A stretch of DNA of 64,000 nt from Camellia lanceoleosa (lineage: Eukaryota; Streptophyta; Magnoliopsida; Ericales; Theaceae). The notes below the pieces were generated by a model that was not told the origin of the DNA, did no database searches, and saw only the letters and a list, made by a program, of their open reading frames with translations. The stretch covers positions 84,072,899 through 84,136,898 of the forward strand of contig CM045770.1 in assembly GCA_025200525.1 (NCBI GenBank), in the 5' to 3' direction. Below, piece after piece: positions 36,640 through 46,053 of the stretch (position 1 is its first letter; every line of letters begins with the position of its first letter). The position numbers and the translations under genes are program-made.

Positions 36640-37740
36640 TGTACAAATCATTAAGCAAACATGAAAGTAAAAGTGAGAACATCCACATTATTCACAAGAT
36701 ATTAACACGAAGTAAACATTTGATCACACATGTACTCAACTATAGAAGATCCACATTCATCACTAAACTCATGAACTCACCTCCAAAGGAACATGATGTA
36801 AACATTCACATTGATCCACATACTCTCCATTACATCACTCACCAGAGCCTTGTTACATAAAACTTAAAGCAAAATGCAAACATCAACATTCTTCACGTAA
36901 TACTAATAGGATGTAAACATTCACATTGTTCCACACACTCAATTATAGAATATCCACATTCATCACTAATCGATGACCTCCTCCACAGACCACGAAGTAA
37001 ACATTCACATTGATCCATTTAATCTCAATTCGTCACTCACACAGAGCCTCATTAAGCAAAACTTAAAGTAAAATGCAAACATCGACATCCTTCACGTTAT
37101 ACTAACACGATGTGAACATTCATATTGTTCTACATACTGTGAATTATACAGGAACCACATTCATCACTAATCTGATAACCTCCCCTCCACATGATCACGA
37201 TGCAAACATTCACATTGATACATTTAATCTCAATTATGTCACTCACACAGAGCCTCATTAAGCAAAACTTAAAGTAAAATGCAAACATCGACATTCTTCA
37301 CGTATCTTGACATGATGTGAACATTCACATTGTTCAATATACTCAATTATATCGCTCGACATAGCCTCCTTATGCATACATCAAAGTACAAGGAATATTA
37401 GAACATTCAACATATATCGAATGACCTCCTCCAATGACCACGTATGATGCATGAAATTGCAAAAAGAGCATCAACTCAATATCAATCGAAGAACAAAGCA
37501 TCCAATCCATCCTACAATCAAAACAAAAGCGAACATCTATCGCTCACACATAGCCTCCTTATGCATACATCAAAGTAAAAGGAATATTAGAATATTCAAC
37601 ATATACTGAATGACCTCCAATCCAATGACCACGTATGATGCATGTAAATGCAGAAACAGAGCATCAACTCAATATCAATCCAAGAACATAGCATCGAATC
37701 CATCCTACAATCAAAACAAAAACTGAACATCTACTCATCA
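36640..37740. repeat. Subterminal tandem repeats of the MULE (5' side of the transposase gene)
   Basis: At 36790-37340 about three units of ~200 bp contain GATGTAAACATTCACATTG and CAGAGCCTCATTAAGC-type text. At 37365-37735 two units of ~180 bp contain GACCACGTATGATGCATG and GCATCAACTCAATATCAATC. The first set carries the palindrome in a half-degenerate form (one arm intact). These would lie upstream of the transposase start at 36635 and could include its promoter. Confidence 0.75.
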
Positions 37741-38202
37741 CTAAAATTATACTAACATTAATCACCAACCCTACGATCGTCCAGAACTCAAAATCAACTT
37801 CTTGAGCGGTTTTACTCCGAGAAAATGACAGAAGAAGAACTTCAACTTCGCCCTCTTCACTTGAATATCACCATACCAAACAAGAACAACAACAATCGAA
37901 CCCTAGCACATCAATGCCTCAGAACGATAGAATGAAAACATGCAAGATAGAAACGAATCGATTTGAATTAGAAATAAGGAAACTGCCAAAACTGAATAAC
38001 GAAATCATAGGAACGTGGTTTACGTATTAAAACAATGTATATATATATATAAGGGCATAATAGTCACGTATAAATATGAAATTAAAAAAATGGACTTCCT
38101 GGAATAAGCAGAAAACTATATGGGACTGATTGGAATATAATTTTTCTTTGTGGACTTATTGGGATAAAACATCTCTAGATGGGATTTATCAATAAATTTC
38201 CC
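37741..38202. other. Right subterminal region and end of the MULE
   Basis: This is non-coding. It ends in GATTTATCAATAAATTTCCC, the counterpart of the left end at 27348. The matching is loose beyond the first ~20 bp, although both ends share words such as ATAAAAC and AGTCCA. Confidence 0.65.
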
Positions 38203-38324
38203 TTTATAATAATTTTTTGATTTTTAACTAAAATATATAATTAACAAACGAGGCCTAAGACATTTTTGGCCCCAATCATGAAACAACGGGAATTGTGTGC
38301 TGATTATCTATATTATGAAAAATG

Positions 38325-38694
38325 TTAGAAATTCCAAATGTTTTATTAAATGTTCTGTGTTTGGCAAGTGGGTTTGTAGGCTTTTTTGGCTATTTTAGCC
38401 ACAAAAAACAAAATAGGCTATTTTAGCCATAACAAACAAAACATCACATCCAACCTATAATCATTACATTCTTCTCTCACAAAAAAACTCAAAAAAGTCA
38501 AAAAGTCCTTCCCAAACCAAGCTTTTAAGCCTAGGCTAAAATAGCCAAAAAAGTCAAAAAGCCAACTCACTTCCCAAACGGAGACTAAATGTCTTACATG
38601 GGTGTGAGACTAACACCATGTAAGTTTCATGTGAGTCTCACACCTATATGAGATATTTAATAAAATATTTGATAAAATATTTGAGATTCCTAAC
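38325..38694. mobile_element. Palindromic MITE interrupted by a second MITE
   Basis: Left arm GTTAGAAATTCCAAATGTTTT pairs with right arm ATATTTGAGATTCCTAAC (reverse complement), with more pairing inside (GTGTGAGACT against AGTCTCACAC). Between them, 38354-38585 is a different element with ends TCTGTGTTTGGCAAGTG and CACTTCCCAAACGGAGA and a flanking TAAATGT duplication (38347-38353, 38586-38592). The inner element is therefore the younger one. Neither codes for protein. Confidence 0.7.
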
Positions 38695-38699
38695 ATCAC

Positions 38700-39075
38700 T
38701 ATGGTATTATATGGTGCCTAAGCCAAACCTTAGTGCTTATGGTAGACCAATTACATTAAAAAGGGCAACAAAAAAAAGAGAAAAGTTAGGGATCATGAAA
38801 ATTTTGTCATGAAAATGATTATAAAAAATTTATGATCCTTAGATTACCTTGATTAGTGTGTGATGCTTTATTCTAAGTGTAATCCAAGGGTCACAAAGGT
38901 TTCATAATTATTTTCATAAATTTTTTTTCATAATATCTAGTATTGCTACAAAAAAAAAAAAAATCCTAAAATTATTCACAATGTTGCCTAAGCCAAACTT
39001 TAGTGCTTATGGTAGACAAATTACACTAAAAAATAAAATAAAATAAATAAATAAATCCTAAAATTATTCACAATG
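38700..39075 (+). repeat. Local tandem duplication in copy X, around a small MITE
   Basis: GCCTAAGCCAAACYTTAGTGC and the following bases occur at 38707-38760 and again at 38983-39040. A palindromic element (about 38785-38945, arms CATGAAAATTTTGTCATGAA and TTCATAAATTTTTTTTCATA) sits in the first unit. Copy Y has this text once, at 43107-43160. Confidence 0.65.
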
Positions 39076-39149
39076 TGGCCAGCTGTAAGTACTTTATTGA
39101 TTTGATTTCAAATGGTGGATTTCGCCAAAACCAAACACAGCTCAGTGGC

Positions 39150-40801
39150 GGATCCGCCTCCTCTCCTGCCCTATTTCCCTCCGGCTCTGTCCAGCCAAAT
39201 GAGGAGATTGAGACACGTCTTAAGGTGACAATCTAAGGGTCTTGGATCTGTCCACGCCAGGGGATGGAATGGAATTCTTTTTTTTAAAAAATTTTTTTGT
39301 ATTTTTTATTTTTAGTGAATATTTTTTAAATTTTATTATTTTATTTTATTTTTTTTACTTTTTTAGATGTATCTTATTTAGATATATCTAAAAAATAAAA
39401 TATTTGTGAAAAAATATTTTTAAAAATTAATAAATACATAAAAATATATTGAAACTTCATGGCTCCGTTTGATAAAACTTTTTAATTATGATTTGAGAAT
39501 ATGAGTTGTATTTTGAGTTTGTGTGTTTTGAAATTACGATTTGAGTCAATAAAATAAAATAAATAAATGATTTAATTTAATCAAAAAGATTGCGGAGGAG
39601 TGATCCAAAGGGTTTGAAGCTGCCACGTTTTGAAGGAAGAAATGAATTAAGAAATTAAATTTTAATATTACGATTTTAATTTTTAAAATTTTAAAATATT
39701 TTAAAAAAATAAATTCAAACTCTATTTTTGAATATTTTATTTTTTTTATTATGTATTTGGTTACTATTTGAGTGTAGAGTTGTGAAAGTAGTATGGAGTT
39801 TTGAGTTATATGTTTGGTTATGAGTTTTAAAAATAATTTTTTAATTGAGTTTTATTTTATGTGTTTGGTTACGATTTGAGTATGGAGTTGTTTTCAAATC
39901 TAAAATATTAAAATTTTAAATTATTTAAATTTTTTAAATATTTAAATTAAAAAAAAAGGTTCAAACCAGTCAAAAAAAAAAAATTCAAACAGATTAAAAA
40001 AAAAAATTATCTAACCGGTTGACCGGCTGGTCAACCGGCCGGTCAACCAACCGGTCACCCGCCTTCCATCCTGTGTTGCTTGCAAATTAAAGAAGGATGT
40101 TGCTTGCAAATTAAAGAATGCTGCATATGCTGCATACTACAAAGAAATAAAGGGATGTGAATGTAATCATAATATTAAAATTTACTACAAAGGAAATAAA
40201 TTTTTTTCAAAATAAATATTCAAAAAATTTAAATCATAAATATTTAAATAATTTAAATAATCTAAAAAGTTTAATAAGTAAAAAATAAAAATAAATATTT
40301 AAAAAATTTAAATCGTAAAAATTTAAATAATTTAAATATTCAAAAAATTTAAATAATTTAAAATTTTAATATTTTAGATTTGAAAACAACTCTATACTCA
40401 AATAAGAACCAAACACATAAAATAAAACTCAATTAAAATAATTCTCAAATCATAATTAAAAAGTCTTACCAAACGGAGCCATGAAGTTTCAATATATTTT
40501 TATGTATTTATTAATTTTTAAAAATATTTTTTCACAAATATTTTATTTTTTAGATATATCTAAATAAGATACATCTAAAAAAGTAAAAAAAATAAAATAA
40601 AATAATAAAATTTTAAAAATATTCACTAAAAATAAAAAATACAAAAAAATTTAAAAAAAAAAAAGAATTCCATTCCATCCCCTGGCGTGGACAGATCCAA
40701 GACCCTTAGATTGTCACCTTAAGACGTGTCTCAATCTCCTCATTTGGCTGGACAGAGCCGGAGGGAAAAAGAGCAGGAGAGGAGGCGGATCCGTCACGAC
40801 C
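39150..40801. mobile_element. Large foldback (long inverted repeat) DNA element
   Basis: The terminal ~350 bp (39150-39505 and 40437-40793) are nearly perfect inverted repeats beginning GGATCCGCCTCCTCTCCTGC. More inner pairing links about 39830-39960 with 40310-40440. The flanks CTCAGTGGC (39141-39149, 40802-40810) are an 8-9 bp target duplication, and copy Y has one CTCAGT at the empty site (43283). Nine extra bases lie on the right end between GGATCC and the duplication. There is no coding. The duplication length fits either a MULE (9 bp) or a hAT (8 bp) origin. A transcript would fold into a long hairpin. Confidence 0.88.
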
Positions 40802-40832
40802 CTCAGTGGCCTTTATGCACAGTTTTTAGCAA

Positions 40833-41470
40833 AAACTTTGATATAATATATATTTTTTAAACTTATAAACAACTTTAATATGTTACATAAAATAGAGTAC
40901 AATTGTATTTATCTAAAATAATTTGTACTGTTTAAAAAAAAAACATAATATTTGAGAGCTCTAATGTAACTCTAATAATGTGGTGAGCATCATGTGAAGG
41001 TAGGGCTCACACTCCTCTCTTTATCTCTCTATTTTCTCTCTCTTCCACCTCACTAGAGTTTCATTTAGAGCTCTTAAATTAAAGCTATGTATCATTACTA
41101 AAAAAAAAACCGTTCAAAATCTAAAACTTGTATTACTTTTTAAACTGTATCTACATGATCAGATCATATTTATCTTCAAAATAATGAACGACTTATTTTC
41201 AAGATCATATTTGTCATTCACTTCTCTAATAACAAATGTGACTTGATCGTTAGATTTTAGTTATTTGATCAATTTAATTTTTTATATAAATAATTTTTTA
41301 AAAAAATTATATGAAATAAATGATTTAAATTGTTAAAGTGAATATTATGATGTGCTCTACCAGCCCAATGTATAATTCAGTTGGTTTAGGCAATTGCAGA
41401 TAATCCATTTTAATTTTTCTCAATCTCAAGCGACAACTTTTAATGTTGAAACAACTTCAGCTTTATGTGA
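40833..41470 (+). repeat. Duplicated segment, inverted relative to copy Y
   Basis: Reading 40833 to 41470 matches 44025 down to 43620 in reverse complement. Examples are TTTGATATAATATATATTTT at one end and ATTCACTTCTCTAATAACAA in the middle. The neighbouring parts on both sides match copy Y in direct orientation. A MITE of ~130 bp (40950-41080, ends TTTGAGAGCTCTAATG and TTTAGAGCTCTTAA) is present only here. Confidence 0.8.
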
Positions 41471-41814
41471 AAGATGTTTGGTTTTATAGGCACATTGATT
41501 TTGAAAAGGATAGTGTTAGGAATATCAATTTTTTTATTAAATAAATAATTAAATTTTTTTTAAAGAAATTGATTTTTTTTTTTTTTGGTACTTTAAAAGC
41601 ATTTTTATTTTTAAGATTTTATCAATAACAAAGGGAAGAAAATAAAAATTTATGAAAACTAAAAACGAGGATAATTAGCATTAAGTTAGGGTGACAAAAA
41701 GTTGATTAGAAATTTAAAAATAAAATACCCTAAAATGATTAACAATAAAAAAAATAAAAATGATAAAAGTATAAAAGTTTTACAATTTCCACTACTTTAG
41801 GGTATATATGCAAC

Positions 41815-41990
41815 CGGGAGTGGTGGCCAAGTGGATAACACCTGCCTTCCACAGGAAGAGTAGGGTTCGAATTTTGAGGGGTGTAAATAATTTTGGATTA
41901 TTGTGTTGTATTCCGATTGAAATTTTACTTCTTGCTATCGCATGTGAATGAGGTCTATTATGTGTCCTTTGAGTTGAGTTAAATTAAAAT
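41815..41990 (+). mobile_element. tRNA-derived SINE (copy 1)
   Basis: GTGGTGGCCAAGTGGATAAC has an A-box (TGGCCAAGTGG, 41824-41834). GGGTTCGAATTTT at 41863-41875 is a B-box at tRNA-like spacing. These form an internal RNA polymerase III promoter. The 3' part contains GTATTCCGATTGA and ends in A-rich sequence. No tRNA cloverleaf is preserved, so this is a SINE or a tRNA relic. The upstream 250 bp are also shared with copy 2, so both arose by segmental duplication rather than two insertions. Confidence 0.72.
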
Positions 41991-42605
41991 AAAAATAAAT
42001 TGTATGATTTTTCAAAGTTATAAGTTGTCGCTTAAGGATTACATTGTATTTTTTTATACTAGAGCATTCTGAACATGCTATTAACAATTTTCTATTATAA
42101 TTTCTCATGTTTTACTAAAACTTTATTATAAAAAAATTAAAATAATATACAAGACAAATTCTATGCATCACTCTTGAATTCAAATAAAATCCTTGAACTA
42201 TTATGATGAGATTTTGGTTTTGAAGCCGCAAAACTTGTTATCTATAATAAAAAGTGGTCTGTCAACTTAATCCATGAGCTCATATGGTAAATCTTTTGAA
42301 CCAATCCTATTGAGTATGGATGGGATTTAAGGTATTGATTCTCAGCATGACCTGACTTGTCCCAAAAAAAAAAAACCGTTAAATAGATTTAGACACCATT
42401 TTTTGCAACCCATTTGATGTGATTTGAGGTGGTGATTTTTTAGTTAAAATAGTTAAAATGTTATCTCATCATATTATTCTTTTTTATTTTTTATACATTT
42501 TTTTTTATAAAAAATAGTTAAAATATTACTTTCCAAACGAGCTCTCAATAATATTAATGAGAGTGGTCATGATATAAGCCTAATTAACTAGATCGATGGG
42601 ATCTA

Positions 42606-43055
42606 GGATACGGGGTCATTGCTGTGACTCCCTTACTGTGCCTAAAAAGGCACAATTTCACCCTTTTTTTTTTTTTTTATCATGTTCTCATTATGTTTTT
42701 TGGCATGATAAATTACACTTTGTCCTTATATTTGGTTACTTTTTACTTTAATTCTTAAAATTTATTTTTTTTATTTTAATCTTTTATGTTTCAGATTTTT
42801 TCAATTTAGGAAAAAAAGGAGTATTTTTGTCTAATTTTGAACAGAAACTAAAAGAATTCTGAAACATAAAAGATGAAAATAAAAATAATAATTTTTAAGA
42901 ATTAAAATAAAAAAATGACCAAATATAAGAACAAAATGAAATTTATCATGCTAAAAAATATAATAAAAATATGAAAATAATAATAATAATAATAAAATAA
43001 AACTGCGCCGTTTTAGGAACAGCAGGAGGTCATAATAACACTGTCCCCCGCATCC
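42606..43055. mobile_element. Palindromic MITE in copy Y
   Basis: Ends GGATACGGGG and CCCCGCATCC are inverted repeats that extend inward with mismatches for ~50 bp. A second, AT-rich palindrome fills the centre (AAATTACACTTTGTCCTTAT against ATAAGAACAAAATGAAATTT, GATTTTTTCAATTTAGG-type loop). No coding and no clear target duplication are seen. Its family is unknown to me. Confidence 0.65.
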
Positions 43056-43359
43056 CGCAAAATCATGAAACAACCATACGGGGATTGTGCGCTGATTATC
43101 TATATGTTGCCTAAGCCAAACTTTGGTGCTTATGGTAGACCAATTACATTAAAAAGGCCAAATAAACACACAAAAATAAATAAATAAATAAAAATCCTAA
43201 AGTTGTTCACAAGGTGGCCAGCTGTACGTACTTTATTGATCTGATTTCAAAGGTGGGTTTTGCCCAAACCAAACACGCCTCAGTTGTCTTTATGTACAGT
43301 TGTTACTAATTTTCAGAAAGTAATATCACAATGCTTAAGTTTTTTCAACATTAAGAGAT

Positions 43360-43615
43360 TGTTTGGGATGTCTTAAATAAGTGTATTTTTTGTCTCTTTG
43401 AACTAAAAATTGAGGAAGAAAATATAGATATTTGGGTTAATTTTTTGACTTTTATGGAAAAATGTGTAATAAAAAATTGTAAAAATTGATTTGTAAGAGA
43501 AAATTAGAATTGGGAGTTGTGCAGCCGTAATTGTTGATTTTTGATGAATAGTGTTAACTTTTTAACTTTTTGAGTAACTTTTTGACTTTTTAACTTATTC
43601 TGGACTTGTTAAACT
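43360..43615 (+). repeat. MITE-like dispersed repeat, copy 1
   Basis: About 260 bp, from GTTTGGGATGTCTTAAATAA to CTTGTTAAACTTGGCC, match 62285-62545 (TTGTGCAGYCGTAATTRTTG, GAATAGTGTTAACTTTTTAA). The ends carry GTTTGG and an AAACTTGG that can pair weakly. It is unknown whether it moves by DNA transposition. Confidence 0.7.
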
Positions 43616-44347
43616 TGGCCTAAAAGCTGTCGGTTGAAATTGAGAAAAATTAAAATGCATTCTCTGCAATTGGCTTAACCAATTGAATTATCCATTGGAC
43701 TGGTTGAGCACATCATGATATTCATTTTGATAATTTAAATAGTTTATTTTATTTAATTTTTTTTTAAATTACTTATAAAAAAATTAAATTAATCAAATAA
43801 CCAAAATCTAATGATCATGTCACATTTGTTATTAGAGAAGTGAATGATAAATATGATCTTGAAAATAAATTGCTCATTATTTTAAAGATAAATATAATTT
43901 GATTATGTAGATACACTTTAGAAAGTAATACAAGTTGTCTTAGATGAATACAACTATAGCTTTTTTCGTGTAACATATTAAAGTTGTTTATAAATTAAAA
44001 ATATATATTATATCAAAGTGTTTAGTATAACTTATGTTCATAATTTATGAAATAAAATTATTGTTTATTCTTTCAGAACATAACAAAATATTTTTTACAA
44101 TTTTTTTCTTAAAGAAATTGACTTTTTTTGGTACTTTAAAAGCATTTTCATTTTCAAGATTTTATCAAGAATGAAGGGAAAAATAAATTATAAAAACTAA
44201 AAACGAGGATAATTAGCGTTAAGTTAGAGTGACAAAAAGTTGATTAGAAATTTTAAAATAAAATAAAATACCATAAAATGAGTAACAATATAAAAAAAAA
44301 TGATAAAAGTACAAAAGTTGTATAATTTCCACCACTTTAGGGTACAT

Positions 44348-44570
44348 AATGCAACTGGAGTGGTGGCCAAGTAGATAACAAACCTGTCTTCCATAGGAAA
44401 GAGCATGGTTCGAAATCCTGAAGGTGGGAATAATTTTGATTTATTATGTTGTATTCCGATTGAGATTCTGTCTTTTATTGTGACATGTAGGTGAGGTATA
44501 TTGTGTGTCTCGGTGGCGAGTCTCTTCCTTTGAGTTGAATTAAATCTGATCGGCAACCAATCAGGACTTA
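44348..44570 (+). mobile_element. tRNA-derived SINE (copy 2)
   Basis: GTGGTGGCCAAGTAGATAAC holds a diverged A-box and ATGGTTCGAAATCCTG a B-box (44404-44419). The body continues through GTATTCCGATTGAGATTCTG to about 44560, ending before a TTA microsatellite (44596-44616). It matches copy 1 at 41815-41990 and retains a longer 3' part (GTGTGTCTCGGTGGCGAGTC). Confidence 0.72.
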
Positions 44571-46053
44571 CGAATGTTATGATACCCTAATGATTTATTA
44601 TTATTATTATTATTATTCAAAAAGCAAAAGAGAGAGAGAGAGTACAAATGCATACATAAAATAATATAATTTGTGCACTTAACTAACGCTTTTTAAATAA
44701 GTGATTTCATAATATTGATTTTTATTTTTATTCTTTCTAAATTTTGGTCCACTCTCTATTAGTCAAAACCAAATAAGTATGGCGCACATAGCTTTGTTAA
44801 ATAAATCAAGTTACTTAAGCTTTAATTCGTATTCGATTTGTTAAAAATTTATTTAAAATCAACTTATTATATAAATAAAGTACATTTAAACACATTTTAA
44901 AATTCATCAAATTATCAAATAAAATTTGAACTATTTACTTACCGGTTCAATAAAATTATATATGTATTATAAAACTTCAAATTACTCGAGTTCGACTTGT
45001 GTTATGCTCATTAAAATCTTATACAAAATTGACTCATTATATAAATAAATCAAACTTAAATATATTTTAAAATTTATTAAATTTATTTTAAAATTTGTTA
45101 AATTTTAAGTTAGTTTTAAACAACTTAATATTGAGCTTGTTTACTACATCCCTCTAGACACGAGAATTCAACAATTAAATATTTGATTTGGGCTGTAGAT
45201 AGGAAGCTCATCATAGATCTTACTATAACGATCTTTTTTTTCTTTCTTTTTTTATTTTTTTGTGAATTAGATTATTAATGTAATAAATAATTATATTTCT
45301 TCTCAAAAGACTCAAAATAAAGGAAAGAAAACACAAAAATGAAGGAGAGAGGTATATAATAATAGACAGCACGTGGAGTGATAGCATAGTCAACCGTCCT
45401 CGGATCTTTACAAACTACAAAATTTCATAAATCATTATTCAACAATGTGAGAGTGTCATAATTTTTGTGGTCATAATAGTTTAAAATTATCAAAACGACG
45501 TCGTTTTAGGTGCAAAATATGTCAAAACGATATCGTTTTGACAGTTTTAAGCTATTGTAACCACAAAAATTATGACCCTCAAACATTTTTCGTCATTATT
45601 ATTGCTCAACCTTCTCTTGTCTAGGAGAAATTTTTAGAATTGGATGCCTACATTGTCTCCAAATATGTTATTTTAATATTTTTTTAATTTTTTTTATAAA
45701 AAAATATATAACAATTTATAATTATTTTTTAATCTTTTAATTAAAACATATAATTAACAAATGAGACTTTAATTTCATTTTCATCACTCTCACTCTCTTA
45801 TTTCAGGTTCTATTGGATTTATGTTAAAATAATAACTTTTTGGGTATTTTTTTTTTTTAAAAAAAAACTTTTGATTTTTTAGGTTCCGACTGGAAGAAAA
45901 TTCTTTCCAGCACTTTTTTCCTATAGCTATCATTCGGTAGTTGTTCCAAATGTTGTAAGTAGTGGTAATGACTAGCAGTTAAATTGTGATTCGAGATAAA
46001 GAAAATGATGAAGGGAATCCAAATCTAAATCCACTTCGACTTATTTCAATGGC
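44571..46053. other. AT-rich gene-poor stretch with a short MITE
   Basis: There is a (TTA)n run and a (GA)n run at 44596-44645, and no gene. At 45446-45585 a 140-bp palindromic MITE has ends TGTGAGAGTGTCATAATTTT and the inverse of TGTTTGAGGGTCATAATTTT. It carries two 12-14 bp palindromes (AAAACGACGTCGTTTT and AAAACGATATCGTTTT). The text at 45660-45775 resembles the flanks of the MULE at 27.3 and 38.2 kb. Confidence 0.6.

Larger units (their letters stand above)
27348..38202. mobile_element. Mutator-like element carrying ULP protease and MURA transposase genes (Kaonashi-like MULE)
   Basis: Perfect 9-bp duplications TTTATAATA (27339-27347 and 38203-38211) flank a 10,855-bp element, the target length made by Mutator transposases. 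The ends match only over about 20 bp (GGGAGCTTTTTCAATAAATCC against GGGAAATTTATTGATAAATC in reverse complement), so it is a short- or non-TIR MULE. Inside are two convergent genes, a ULP1-type cysteine protease on + and a MURA transposase on -. MULEs with a ULP gene are known in plants as Kaonashi elements. The non-coding part is packed with a TGTGAATGTTCACA-like palindrome. Both genes contain frame breaks. Confidence 0.9.
42007..44570 (+). repeat. Duplicated block copy Y (lacks three large insertions of copy X)
   Basis: This 2.5-kb block corresponds to 4968-5367, 26102-26222, 27142-27200, 38270-38330, 38983-39140, 40811-41990. It is continuous across the sites where copy X has the Tat element, the hAT-like element and the foldback element. 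It has its own insertions: a MITE (42606-43055) and a repeat (43360-43615). The segment 43620-44025 is inverted relative to copy X. Confidence 0.82.

Noticed and set aside
41815..41880. Possible functional tRNA gene
   Set aside because: A- and B-boxes are present, but I could not pair a full acceptor stem or anticodon arm, and the second copy shares a non-tRNA 3' body. A SINE fits better.
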